Shown piece after piece: positions 53,737 through 64,000 of a DNA stretch of 64,000 nt. The translations under genes were made by a program, and so were the position numbers. The notes under the pieces were generated by a model. That model saw nothing but the letters and a program-made list of their open reading frames with translations. It was not told the DNA's origin and ran no database searches. The stretch is from Capillidium heterosporum (lineage: Eukaryota; Entomophthoromycota; Entomophthoromycetes; Entomophthorales; Capillidiaceae): contig WBMQ01000008.1 in NCBI GenBank assembly GCA_016630905.1, positions 620,001 to 684,000 of the forward strand. The letters are read 5' to 3'. Every line of letters starts with the position of its first letter. Position 1 is the stretch's first letter.

Positions 53737-54934
53737 CTCTTTGAATTTTAGTCAGTTTAGTAAGAAAGATGAAGGATACTAGGCAGCTTGGGAAATTTTA
53801 TCTGTAGAGTACGTCATAGTTTTAAGCCAAAATTTTAAATTCTGGTAAGCCAACTGGTTTTTAGCAAATCTAAATACTATTGGCTCAAATGTTTCATCAT
53901 TTTGGATATATGTAGATGAAGAGCAAGGTAGCCAGAAACTGGAGAAGCTGTAAGTCTATACAAAGCTTACATAAACAACAGTGGCAAAAGTAGCAAAAAT
54001 AGCAAAGGCTAAGATATATTTCGATTATATTACTTCCACTTTGATTTCCTATTTAGAGAAATGTATTTCTAAGATTATTAGATTTTAAGCTTGGATTCCA
54101 GGTCTAAGTGATTGCTAACCAATGGGTTTATTAGATTATATATGACTAAAATTGGAAGTGATATGGCGTAATATAGATAATTCGATACATAGTTGTTCTA
54201 ATTTCGAAAATACAGTTGTAAATATTACTTGAAATAGATGCAAAGTAGTTAATAGTTTGAATAGCATCTAGTTCACAAACTTTAATTCTTTTGGCTTCAT
54301 TACTCTAATGACATACATTTGAATTGGTCTAGTATTGATTTCCATCTCAATTATACCAAGCTATAAGCATTAACAAATCAGCTAAAATAAGTTTGCAAAT
54401 ATGATAATGTTAAAAAAGAAAATTATATATATGAACTACCATTACAACGACCTTTTATAATGAAGTATCAACTAGAAATACTGTTACATATTGATATTAT
54501 ATGATCATAACAGTGATTCAAAGCCTTAAACCGTACAAAACCGACATGTCAGGCTTCTATCATTCTTTTTAAGCAAGTGGTTATCTTAAGTTGTAGACCA
54601 ATATATGCAGCCTACTGCTTATTGGAGCCAGGTGGTTTTCAAAAATTAGAGGTCTAGTAAGATCCACCACCTACCTGGAATTGGTAAGCCCTTTGAAAGA
54701 ATTTCTATTAGGTTTAAATACAGCTCCTTTAGTAAATTCCCATCATTTTTTAAGCTCTTAACAATATTGATATGAAATAAGACCACAATGCTAATGTCAA
54801 TGGCAAAAGTGATTTTAACTTTGGCTTTTATATCGAATATTAATTTAAGCTTGATGGTAGTAAAATTATAAATGGTCATGCCCTTTTTCTATCTTTCATC
54901 ATTTTTTAGAACTACAAATTCTACTTTGAGGAAT
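53737..54934. other. intergenic, no convincing gene
   Basis: AT-rich spacer between the cullin promoter and the inverted duplication. A 77-codon minus-strand frame at 54646-54879 has no features. Confidence 0.45.
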
Positions 54935-55005
54935 ACTCAACATACTTGTATAATTAGAATATATCAAATTTTATCCTAAAATATAGTAGGACTATATAAA
55001 TTTAC

Positions 55006-55515
55006 TTAACCGAGCATGACATCGATGATGTTGTCGTCAAAATCGGTGATGAAGTTGACTCTTTCCTCGTTGAAGTCCAAATCATCTTCAGTGAAGGTAG
55101 TTGAATCGGTTCCAACGATTTTAACAACTCTGTAAGGCTTAGGTAGCTCCTCCTCCTTGCAATAGCCCGGCTTCTTGAATTTATCCTTGCACACCTTTTT
55201 CTTCTTGAACTTCTCCTTTAGTTTCTTGCATTTCTCCTTCTTTTCCTCCTTGAGCTTCTTGAGACAGTCCTTGAGGTGCTTGAGTAGTTCCAACTTCTTG
55301 ATGATCTTGCATTTGAGACACTTTAATTTGGTATCGGCACCTTCAGTAGTGGCTCTGAGGTCCTGGTTTGCAATGATAGCACCTGCATTTTCGTTGAAGT
55401 TGGATTGGATACTCAAATCGTTTGGTAAGGCATCGGTGTTGTCTACGACTGGACCAGCAGTTAGGGTGGAGATGAGTACCAATGTGACTAAAGGTAGGAC
55501 GATATGAAATTTCAT
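55006..55515 (-). CDS. secreted lysine-rich Cys-containing protein, copy A
   Basis: 169 aa from the ATG at 55513-55515 (MKFHIVLPLVTLVLISTLTAG), a clean signal peptide. An upstream ATG in frame would place 21 residues before the signal, so I prefer the internal start. The mature part is neutral to acidic at first (DNTDALPNDLS), then strongly basic with six cysteines (KLKCLKCKIIKKL, KHLKDCLKKL, KEKCKKLKEKFKKKKVC, GYCKEEE), then acidic (TFTEDDLDFNEERV) ending IIDVMLG. The basic middle would form an amphipathic helix, possibly disulfide-tied. The acidic tail could neutralise it. No family is recognised; secreted effector, cell-wall or antimicrobial-like roles are guesses. Confidence 0.85.
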   Translation of the reverse strand: MKFHIVLPLVTLVLISTLTAGPVVDNTDALPNDLSIQSNFNENAGAIIANQDLRATTEGADTKLKCLKCKIIKKLELLKHLKDCLKKLKEEKKEKCKKLKEKFKKKKVCKDKFKKPGYCKEEELPKPYRVVKIVGTDSTTFTEDDLDFNEERVNFITDFDDNIIDVMLG

Positions 55516-55589
55516 GGCCGAATATTTGATATGGTATTTAATCAATAAACGATTACTGTTCAATACTAGCACTTTCAAAATTGGAACTC

Positions 55590-55599
55590 GTATATATAC
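55590..55599 (-). promoter_or_regulatory. TATA box, copy A gene
   Basis: GTATATATAC lies 75-84 bp upstream of the start codon, and is identical in the other arm. Confidence 0.5.
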
Positions 55600-55986
55600 C
55601 AGTTTTTTTCTGTTGGAGGCTTAACGATCTAAATGTGACATCGCTCCTGTTCTAAAGAGCTACATCACCCTTTCGAGCTTGGTAGGCTTTTACATCCAGT
55701 ACCGTCAAGCAAAGACGCGTTTTATTCTCTTGAGAAAATTCTATGAAGTGCATGGTCTAGTATTACAATAAGTTTAAAAAAAGCAGCAAAGGAATAGGAG
55801 GTATAGTAGCTTTCACCAAATTATCCCTACTTTGCAAAGTTGGTTGCAAAGTATATGTTTATGAAACTAATAGGTAAAGCATCTGACCTATAATGCAATT
55901 TATGTCGATTTGATTGCATTTGAAAATGATATTTACCTTTTCTATGCAAGAAAGCCTAACAAAAGTTTACGAGTACTTCACAATAT

Positions 55987-57477
55987 GCTTATATAGATAA
56001 TTCCATGATTTGAGAATAATCAATATAAAATTTTTCCATAAAAATTGACTGCTTCTATTGGCTCCTTATATTATGGAGTTCTCAAATATTAAGTTTACCT
56101 ATATAAGCCATAAATCATTGGAATTTAGACAAGCAGTAATATAAAACCTACAATAATGGCTCATTAACTTTATTCGGAAACTTATTCAACTGGACTAGGT
56201 GGTATATCTCAATTTAACTAAATACATATGCAAAAATTTTATAGGGTTAAATGTAAAAAATATACACACAGCATCGAGTAATCTCAAAGAGCAATATCGA
56301 ATTGTAAATAATTAAAGAAATAGTTGTAATATGCTATAAAAGAACTAAGAGCTTAAATGAGCAGTAACAAAACCTGTAGTAACATAGGATTGAGGTCAAA
56401 GGATGATCAAGAACGGTTTGTCATTTAATTGACAAGAACTCTCAAAAAGGGTTAACAAGACGAGCCAGCTAAAGATTAACGATATGAATAGTTATACTTC
56501 CAAGAAGCTAGCCTGAGAGATTAAAACAGGAAGTGAAGGCCAACAGGATTGCTGATGAAGGGAAAGTGATTAGTGAAGGATATATTCAGAGATGAGTATA
56601 AAAAAGGACGTAGAGAAACAGAAATAAACTATTGAAATGTGATGGATTAAAGTCTTAAAATTCTATTATAAAGTTCTGATAAATTTTCATGTATTTAAAT
56701 AAGCAATTTTGATAAAAAACTATTATAGAAAGCTATTAAAGAGTCAAGTGCTGCACCGACATTCGTACTTTGAAAACATCTCTCCCTGGTGAGATGCCCA
56801 CTTTATTTCAATATAGAAGTGTCATAAGGTTGATTCAAGGTGATAGTGGAAGTAAGGGAGTCAGAAGCTGGAGCTACGACCCCAGTCTCCCATAAAGCCT
56901 ACGGTAGGAGCTTTTCAGAATTCTATTATATTTCTTGAACTGTTTATCTTTATGTTTCATAGTGGTTGGGTCCTAAATAACTACAGCATAATCTTAGCTG
57001 AAATATAATCAAGCATATGGTTGTTTAGGACTAGAGTGTACTACAGTTTAGGCTAACAGTTGACAAAAATTTACAAGTTAACCACCAATTGAGTTAAGTT
57101 CACACTTTCTATAAGTAAATTTAATGCTTTATTCAAATAAATTGGATAGTCTTTTACATTTGAGGATTAGAGTAGGTAATCATAGCTGTAAGCATGGTGC
57201 TACTGTTTTTTGAGTATATAGGTATTTTATGGCATACTACAACTATACCTTCGACACTTGTGATTTTGCATTTCTTTACTCAAAATTAGTTCAATATTAA
57301 GCATATATTTTTGACACTAAAACTTATAAGTAGCAATCATATAGGCGTTAGTTGAATTTGAATCAAGTATGATCTATTCCATCAATCAGATCTCCGAATA
57401 AAAATTGGTAAGCCACTATTGTAAGTATTATGTTACTATTCTTTTTAAATACTTATACTTTATGGCTTTATACAGAT
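55987..57477. other. 1.49-kb spacer of the inverted duplication
   Basis: Not repeated between the arms. It has no long open frame. A stretch around 56.4-56.9 kb is less AT-rich (CTCTCCCTGGTGAGATGCC and following) and may be a decayed mobile-element or gene remnant; I cannot identify it. Confidence 0.5.
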
Positions 57478-57865
57478 ATATTGTGAAGTACTCGTAAACT
57501 TTTGTTAGGCTTTCTTGCATAGAAAAGGTAAATATCATTTTCAAATGCAATCAAATCGACATAAATTGCATTATAGGTCAGATGCTTTACCTATTAGTTT
57601 CATAAACATATACTTTGCAACCAACTTTGCAAAGTAGGGATAATTTGGTGAAAGCTACTATACCTCCTATTCCTTTGCTGCTTTTTTTAAACTTATTGTA
57701 ATACTAGACCATGCACTTCATAGAATTTTCTCAAGAGAATAAAACGCGTCTTTGCTTGACGGTACTGGATGTAAAAGCCTACCAAGCTCGAAAGGGGTGA
57801 TGTAGCTCTTTAGAACAGGAGCGATGTCACATTTAGATCGTTAAGCCTCCAACAGAAAAAAACTG

Positions 57866-57875
57866 GTATATATAC
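57866..57875 (+). promoter_or_regulatory. TATA box, copy B gene
   Basis: GTATATATAC, 75-84 bp upstream of the copy B start codon; mirror of copy A. Confidence 0.5.
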
Positions 57876-57949
57876 GAGTTCCAATTTTGAAAGTGCTAGT
57901 ATTGAACAGTAATCGTTTATTGATTAAATACCATATCAAATATTCGGCC

Positions 57950-58459
57950 ATGAAATTTCATATCGTCCTACCTTTAGTCACATTGGTACTCATCTCCACC
58001 CTAACTGCTGGTCCAGTCGTAGACAACACCGATGCCTTACCAAACGATTTGAGTATCCAATCCAACTTCAACGAAAATGCAGGTGCTATCATTGCAAACC
58101 AGGACCTCAGAGCCACTACTGAAGGTGCCGATACCAAATTAAAGTGTCTCAAATGCAAGATCATCAAGAAGTTGGAACTACTCAAGCACCTCAAGGACTG
58201 TCTCAAGAAGCTCAAGGAGGAAAAGAAGGAGAAATGCAAGAAACTAAAGGAGAAGTTCAAGAAGAAAAAGGTGTGCAAGGATAAATTCAAGAAGCCGGGC
58301 TATTGCAAGGAGGAGGAGCTACCTAAGCCTTACAGAGTTGTTAAAATCGTTGGAACCGATTCAACTACCTTCACTGAAGATGATTTGGACTTCAACGAGG
58401 AAAGAGTCAACTTCATCACCGATTTTGACGACATCATCATCGATGTCATGCTCGGTTAA
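57950..58459 (+). CDS. secreted lysine-rich Cys-containing protein, copy B
   Basis: 169 aa, identical to copy A except that Asn in FDDNIID is Ile here (FDDIIID). Signal peptide, basic six-cysteine middle and acidic tail are as in copy A. The gene is transcribed away from copy A (outward from the spacer), and its promoter is duplicated in full, so both copies are probably expressed. Which copy is ancestral cannot be told. Near identity at coding and non-coding positions points to recent duplication or ongoing gene conversion between the arms. Confidence 0.85.
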   Translation: MKFHIVLPLVTLVLISTLTAGPVVDNTDALPNDLSIQSNFNENAGAIIANQDLRATTEGADTKLKCLKCKIIKKLELLKHLKDCLKKLKEEKKEKCKKLKEKFKKKKVCKDKFKKPGYCKEEELPKPYRVVKIVGTDSTTFTEDDLDFNEERVNFITDFDDIIIDVMLG

Positions 58460-58530
58460 GTAAATTTATATAGTCCTACTATATTTTAGGATAAAATTTG
58501 ATATATTCTAATTATACAAGTATGTTGAGT

Positions 58531-59749
58531 GTTTTCGGACTATAGTTTTATAACTTTAAACTATATTATTGAATGTGACAAATACAGGTTCATTTCCCAC
58601 TATATTTACTCTCATCAAGTTCAAAATTCTTTAAATTACAAGTCTAAGCTTTAGTCCACACTACAGGTCTCAAAGTGCTGCGTGGTACCACTTATTAAAT
58701 AAGCTTAATCAAATTTAAGAGCTTAGGGCTTCGACGGAGTATGTACTGTCTGTTGTATACGCATTAAGCTTTTTGCTAGAGTTCAGATGGCTATCCAGAT
58801 TCGAGAAATTTAGTACTTACCTACCTTATCGACAATATTCGATTCCAGCTACATATCTTTGATTTCAAGTAGCTACTCTATCATAGAGTTTTAGGTAATT
58901 GTCAATATCTTTGGACTCTCCATTCTCAAAATGTAGTAGTAATAGGATATAGCACTATTTCTAAACTTTAACTGCAATTTCATTGTCATCTAAAGCTAAA
59001 GCTATTATGAAAATTCTAATAGCTGAATGTTGGAATGATTTTTACCTATAAGACTTATAAGCTGATGGTAAAAAGCCCAATTAACACTGACATAAAATAT
59101 GGTGCTATATCATTTGAAAACCGTGTGTATATCCTCATTGTAAAAACTTACTTTATTAAGGTATAATATAATTTTTCCATCTATTACTTTTGGTAGCCTA
59201 GCATGTAACTCCAATTTTACTTATAAATTGTGCAATTTTATCTGCAATGCAAACTATATACACATATTAGCTTAAATAATTTGTACAGAATTTTAAGCTG
59301 GTTTTGAAATTTATTAAACTCAACAGTATATAAAAAATCGTAATTTTAACCTTAACCTCCAGTCCAATATAAAAAATACCGGTTTACTTTCAACTTTATC
59401 CAATAAAGTAATAATTACACCTTAGTCAGCTTTGTAGTAAAGTCTTTCGTTCGTTTCAGCTTCATTGTTACAAATTTGTAAACTATAGCACATAAGAAGT
59501 TGCTACGTAACGAGAAACTTCTATATATGCCATCAAACTTGACGCAGTAAAACATGACGATAGTTTACGAAAAGGTGGCATTTATTTGTGCCCTATATAA
59601 ATATAGCTAAAATCAAAATTCCTGGACGGTTACTTCATACCAAAGCACCCTATTCAAAATCCTAAACCCTTTGAAAATAAAAATTTAATTTAAAACTTAA
59701 ATACATCGCCTTCCTTGATTCCTTGCCCAGTATAAAGGCTGGTAAAATA
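58531..59749. other. intergenic, no convincing gene
   Basis: AT-rich flank of the right arm and upstream region of the small ORF, including a TATA-like CTATATAAATATAG near 59592-59605. Nothing else seen. Confidence 0.45.
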
Positions 59750-60007
59750 ATGGCATTACCAATGTTTACCATTTTATTTCTTATATCCATTGAAATAGTA
59801 CGAAGCACTGCCTCTTTTAGTACTAACTATCCGTTCCTTGCCACAGGAACAGGTATTACAGCCGTCATTACACAGCCTGTTAGGTCCATTATAACTTCTG
59901 TCACATTGAACTTGGGTGTAGTCATCACATACCTTTCGCGTCAAGCTTATAATCCCACCCTCAACCTTTATATGTTCGTTGTAATATTCGTACGGCTTTG
60001 GGCATGA
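59750..60007 (+). CDS. possible small secreted protein
   Basis: ATG-initiated frame of 85 aa. MALPMFTILFLISIEIVRSTA is a plausible signal peptide. The rest (LATGTGITAVITQPVRSI, LNLGVVITYLSRQ) is hydrophobic and Thr/Val-rich, ending at TGA. A TATA-like element lies about 145 bp upstream. No family, no cysteines. The second half has alternative open frames, so the true product may differ. Low confidence. Confidence 0.3.
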   Translation: MALPMFTILFLISIEIVRSTASFSTNYPFLATGTGITAVITQPVRSIITSVTLNLGVVITYLSRQAYNPTLNLYMFVVIFVRLWA

Positions 60008-61811
60008 AATTTTCTCTTTAAGATGGTTTTAATTGTTTGCATTGGAGGCTAATGTTGCTATGATTAGGTTTGTTGTTTATTCTATTTCTTTTGAACAGTT
60101 GTTTATTTCTTCGAACTTGGAATTCATATTTTTAAAATAGGCTGTGCAGTATGACTTATATATTTTTGAGATGTTGAGTTTATTGAGTTGATACTACAGT
60201 TCTGACCATTGGTCATTCATTTTTTGAATATCCGATCAATAAATTTAAATTTTAATAGTTTATTTATGCATATATTTGAATTTTATATTCGAATTTTGAA
60301 TGAAATTAAAAAATCATACTTATAAGTATATATATTTTTGAATTTCATGTTTTGGCCCTTGACTGAGAAGAAATCGTTTCTTGGATTAAATCTATCCAAT
60401 ATTGCTCCAATCAAACAAAAAAAATTGATGAATTAAAATTACAGTATACTATCGAGATTTTCAAAATAAAACAAATTACTTCACCTTTATGGTTAGGGTG
60501 ATAGATCGAGTTTGGTCAGACATATATACTTTGAACATAACTAGAGTGGAATGGAGTTAATAATCAAAATTTTAATCGTCTTAGCAACTTTGGAAGCATA
60601 TAGGAATTAGTTACAACACTGCTTTAAAAATGTAGAGTGTATATTTTTACAATCAATACCTAAAAAATTAAATATATTTTTGTATAAGCAACTACAAATG
60701 GATCTAAAGCTATTTAACTAAAATGGAACAGGATTTTAAAGTGGATGGTTGGATATTTGATATCAAACTAGTACCTTGCAATAAATTATATTTTTGTAAT
60801 GCTACAATATGTACTTCAACTTTGTTCCAAGTGATGCAGTGATTGATGACCAGTTTTTAGAGAGTAATTGAATCCTTAAAATAATAGCTAAAAATCAATA
60901 GTATCTAAACAACCTTAGTGGATCTAAAGCCAACTGGCTATTTTCATTTTGTTAATTTTGATATCGTAATCAACTTGAAAGTAACAAAGGTTGTTGGATT
61001 TTGACTGGTCAATTGTAGCTGAGAGTTCAAATAGATAAGTTTAAATCTCATGCTACAGATTTGAAAGTGTATTGGCCTTTTTTGAGATATAAATTAGTTT
61101 ATTTAGCATACCCACACAACTTCCCAAGTTTTTCTCTTTTTGATATATGTTTCTTGGCTTAAATCCTACACTGATTGAAAATTAATGACACTTCCTATTA
61201 AGCTTGAAGCTATATACCTTCGAGCCTTTGAAAAATCATGTCAGTGTTTTACATGAATCTTCGCATCTCTTTTCTAAGTTGCAGCTTAGCTTCAGACTTG
61301 AAGACAGCTATCAAAAAGGAAATGTTGAGCCGAAGAAGTAAGCTGAAATTAAAATCAAGGTGGTAAAAGTCAAAGGAAACGATCACCCTAAGGTAATAAA
61401 TAAATTGATAGGAAGGTGACAATTACTATCGCCCATAGACTGGCTTTCATCTAAAACTAAAATGTTACAGTTGTCAAGAGGTATGAAAGTGCCTTTGAAG
61501 TTTAGAATCAAGATCACATTCGTAACTTAAAAGACGCTACTATTTTTGGCAATAAGCAAAACCTTACTGCTCAAAGACCTCTTTAGCAACTTGAATTTTC
61601 AATAATAGTAGTATTTACAGCTGAAAATACAATAAACTGCTTCAAGTATATTTTTATACCATCCTCGCAATAGTTTAAAACTTTGTTTGAGATTGACTAC
61701 TTTTACTACTACCTTAATACACATTAAACCCCAAAAATATAACAGACTAAATGTATATCCTATTTTCAACTAGCCGAGAAATGAGATTCTACGCTACCAT
61801 TTTACATGAAT
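60008..61811. other. intergenic, no gene seen
   Basis: 1.8 kb of AT-rich DNA with no open frame of note. It includes several TATATATTTTTGAA-like strings near 60160-60340. Confidence 0.5.
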
Positions 61812-63287
61812 TCAGCCATCCCAATGGAAGGACTCTGTCTCATCGACACGACCGATGACATCTAAGTAACGCCAATTAAATTTGAATAAAGACTTTGAAC
61901 TAGTTACAAGCCAACGTCTCAGCTCGATAGATGCGTACTCCAGACACAAGTTCAAAAGGTAAGGGAACTGAGTATCGGGGAATTGAAAGTCTAATTTGGC
62001 TGGTTTCCCTAGATCGACAAACACTAACTCAAGCCTCTCTAGCTTTGTCAATTTGGATAGGAAGTTGATTAGTGAGCTATCTAAGCTTTCGAAGCGTTCG
62101 AGTCGGAGTTGTCTTAACATTAATTTATGTTCAAAGCTGAACAGCTCGGTCTTGAGGAAATATCCTATTAGATGCAAAATTTCCAAGTTGGGTGTCACTT
62201 CGAACAGCTGCTTTATAGAATCTTTATGTGCCTCAATATCGACACTCATCTTCAGTGAATTCAAGTTGGGCAAAGTGGGTAAGTCTAAGATATCTTTGTA
62301 GAGAAAGTCTGGTAGGCTTAAAATTTCAAGGCTCGACCAAAAGTTAGCATCCTTTGAGAAAAATTGGTTGCCCTTGATATACTGTACTTCCAATCGCCCA
62401 AGTCTGGGGAAGTAGGCTTTGGTAAAGATATTCCTGGCATACTCTATAGCATTGGCATCGGGGTCAAATAGACTAACTAAGAGCTGAGTTAAGTTTGGAA
62501 AGTGGGGAAGGGACCTCTACTTTAAGTTCTCTAGACACATTAAAGTGAAAGACAGATATTTGAGCTTGGGGCAGTTGATACCGATCGATGCTATAAACTT
62601 TGCAGATATCACTTCTACCTCGACGTTCAGGAGCGTTAAATTTACCATCAGATCTTCAAAGTACCACTTGCTAGTCGACCTACATTGGAAATAAAGATTT
62701 TTTAAGTTGGGAAACTTTCGCAAAATTACTTGGAACTTATCACCATCGATAGTTGGCAAGTTAAGTGCGAATAAAGTTAATCTAGGCATGTTGGCCTTGC
62801 TCAACCAGTCCCAATCTAGGTCGGTGTCAGAACTCAGCAAACCAAACTCTTTGAGGTTGGAGAGGGAAGGAATGAGGGCGGAGATGTTGGTACAGCCACC
62901 TTCTTCGATGTGTAGGGCATAAGATTCCAATTTCTTCAGCTTTTCTAAGTCCACTTTCACTAAACTATCTAAATATTCCGAGCTGACAATTATCTCAATG
63001 TATGAGGTTAAATTCTGGTAAAAGTCGAATTCCAAATCTTCTGAATACGAGTACAGCTTACTCGAATGTCTGATATATTTGTTGAACTTTTCGATAGTTA
63101 GCTTTACCTCATTTAAAGTGCTGGTAGCTGTAACCAAACTAGTGCTATCCAAATTCTTGTAAATTATCGGTATCGTTAAGTCGCGAAGTAGTTGGTTCAG
63201 TTGAGCTAAGATGAGCCGAGTTGTATTGTCTAGCCTTGAAATAATTGTTGTAAGAAGTTCGTTTGGTAAATCTAATAAATACCCCAT
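61812..63287 (-). CDS. F-box/LRR protein interrupted by one in-frame TAG
   Basis: A minus-strand frame starts at ATG 63285-63287 (MGYLLDLPNELLTTIISRL), with the F-box LP-x-E-L-L-x-x-I-x-x-x-L. It continues with leucine-rich repeats (IPSLSNLKEFGLLS, FPNLKNLYFQ, CPKLKYLSFTL) to a TAG at 62517-62519. The same frame reopens at once with LRR-like SLPHFPNLTQLLVSL and runs to 61812 (FWSSLEILSLPDFL, LTKLERLELVFVDLG). Together they would make 491 codons. A 48-nt GTAGAG..GTTAG intron with a CTTAAC branch could remove the TAG and keep the frame, at the cost of one LRR strand; otherwise it is a nonsense allele. Such proteins present substrates to SCF ubiquitin ligases. Confidence 0.75.
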
Positions 63288-64000
63288 GCTGTACTAACTT
63301 GAATATTTTTCTTTTATCGAGTGAAATGGCCGACTTGATAAACTTTGGCTTATTTCGATTTGAATTGTGAGTAGGAAATATCGAAGTGACCAATCAAAGG
63401 CAGCTAAATCGTATTTTGTGACGATTAAATGCCACAACAATCTTCACTACTCAGATCTTTCTTTACAAACTAAGTTGATTACTGAGTATTGAACCGAATC
63501 TACATTTAGAGAACATATCCAACCTTAGAGCACCATGAATAAAATAAACAAGTCAAACTATTAGAATTTCATTAAAATAAAAAGTGATATACGTAGTATT
63601 CAGCGATCGTTAGGAACATCCACTCATGTATCAGAACCGCGATAAATCCTAAAAAAGTAAAATTTTACATGCTTTTAGAGCAAGAGATAGATGTAAAGTT
63701 TACATTAGTGATAAGCAAGTAAGTTAGTGATATCGACATTCATCTTTTCAATTTAGAATTTTCAAATATCAATGCTTATCAATACTAAATCATGTATCTT
63801 TTTTACTAGCTATATAACATTCATTGACTTCTTACTAAATTTAATTCGTATCTAAATTTCTTGGATAAATGAATCGGATCAATCATTCTTTATTTTTTTG
63901 CAAGAAATCCTGTTCTATTTGAAATATACTTAATATTCCAATTTTGTTATAATAAAATTGTATGCATAATGTACATATTTTGTTTGACAGAATTCAGATC
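63288..64000. other. intergenic to window edge
   Basis: Upstream region of the F-box/LRR gene, AT-rich with T runs near 63890. No gene or RNA seen. Confidence 0.5.

Larger units (their letters stand above)
54935..55986 (+). repeat. inverted duplication, left arm (1052 bp)
   Basis: Near-perfect reverse complement of 57478-58530. Differences I see are one coding base (Asn versus Ile near the C-terminus of the gene product), one base in a G run about 170 bp upstream of the start codon, and little else. It carries the coding sequence plus its promoter and 3' flank. Confidence 0.95.
57478..58530 (-). repeat. inverted duplication, right arm (1053 bp)
   Basis: Partner of 54935-55986, one base longer because of a G4 versus G3 run at about 57795. 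The match ends abruptly on both sides (inner ATATTGTG, outer GTTGAGT). Confidence 0.95.

Noticed and set aside
54646-54879. 77-codon minus-strand frame
   Set aside because: Ile/Lys/Asn-rich as expected from AT-rich non-coding DNA.

Overview
The window looks like nuclear DNA of a filamentous, intron-rich fungus. It is AT-rich, and most conserved genes carry several introns of about 35-60 nt with GT(A/G/T)..AG ends and CTAAC/CTAAT-like branch sites. Marker genes are fungal or eukaryotic: GPI8, SND2/TMEM208, a Rad21/Rec8 kleisin, NTF2, MSS51, GSH2, CWC27, the ODC mitochondrial carrier, a UPF0658 Golgi membrane protein, GTR2 and a CUL4-like cullin. Two F-box/LRR-type genes and several lineage-specific secreted proteins fit an early-diverging fungus (Entomophthoromycotina/Conidiobolus-like), but that placement is inference. 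I recognised no rRNA or tRNA genes and no CRISPR array.

Layout. 0-5 kb: the left-truncated F-box-like gene, GPI8, a ten-exon coiled-coil gene and SND2. 5.5-15.2 kb: a P450 with two apparent +1 frame breaks, the kleisin, NTF2, an unrecognised spliced gene and MSS51. 15.7-22.7 kb: two paralogous secreted repeat proteins. The larger one (1566 aa) has about 63 near-identical 18-residue repeats arranged hierarchically. 23.8-25.1 kb: a class V aminotransferase-like enzyme. 26.1-29.9 kb: a DNA transposon with very long inverted repeats and an intact DDE transposase. 30-38 kb: a small membrane protein, an alpha/beta hydrolase, GSH2 and CWC27. 38-42 kb: the mitochondrial carrier and the UPF0658 protein. 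42-45.3 kb is gene-poor. 45.3-53.7 kb: GTR2, a small hypothetical gene, an alkaline ceramidase-like protein, a SET-domain protein and the cullin. 54.9-58.5 kb: a near-perfect 1.05-kb inverted duplication with a lysine-rich secreted protein gene on each arm. 59-64 kb: a weak small secreted ORF and an F-box/LRR gene interrupted by one in-frame TAG.

The housekeeping genes form no single pathway and are single units on either strand. The distinctive content is the secreted repeat-protein pair (a predicted solenoid-like fibre protein and its degenerate relative), the palindromic secreted-gene pair, the long-TIR transposon, and several +1 frame interruptions in otherwise conserved genes. Those interruptions could be sequence errors, young pseudogenes or, less likely, recoding. 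Exon coordinates were derived by hand from reading-frame phase, splice signals and family conservation; where that failed, the entry says so.
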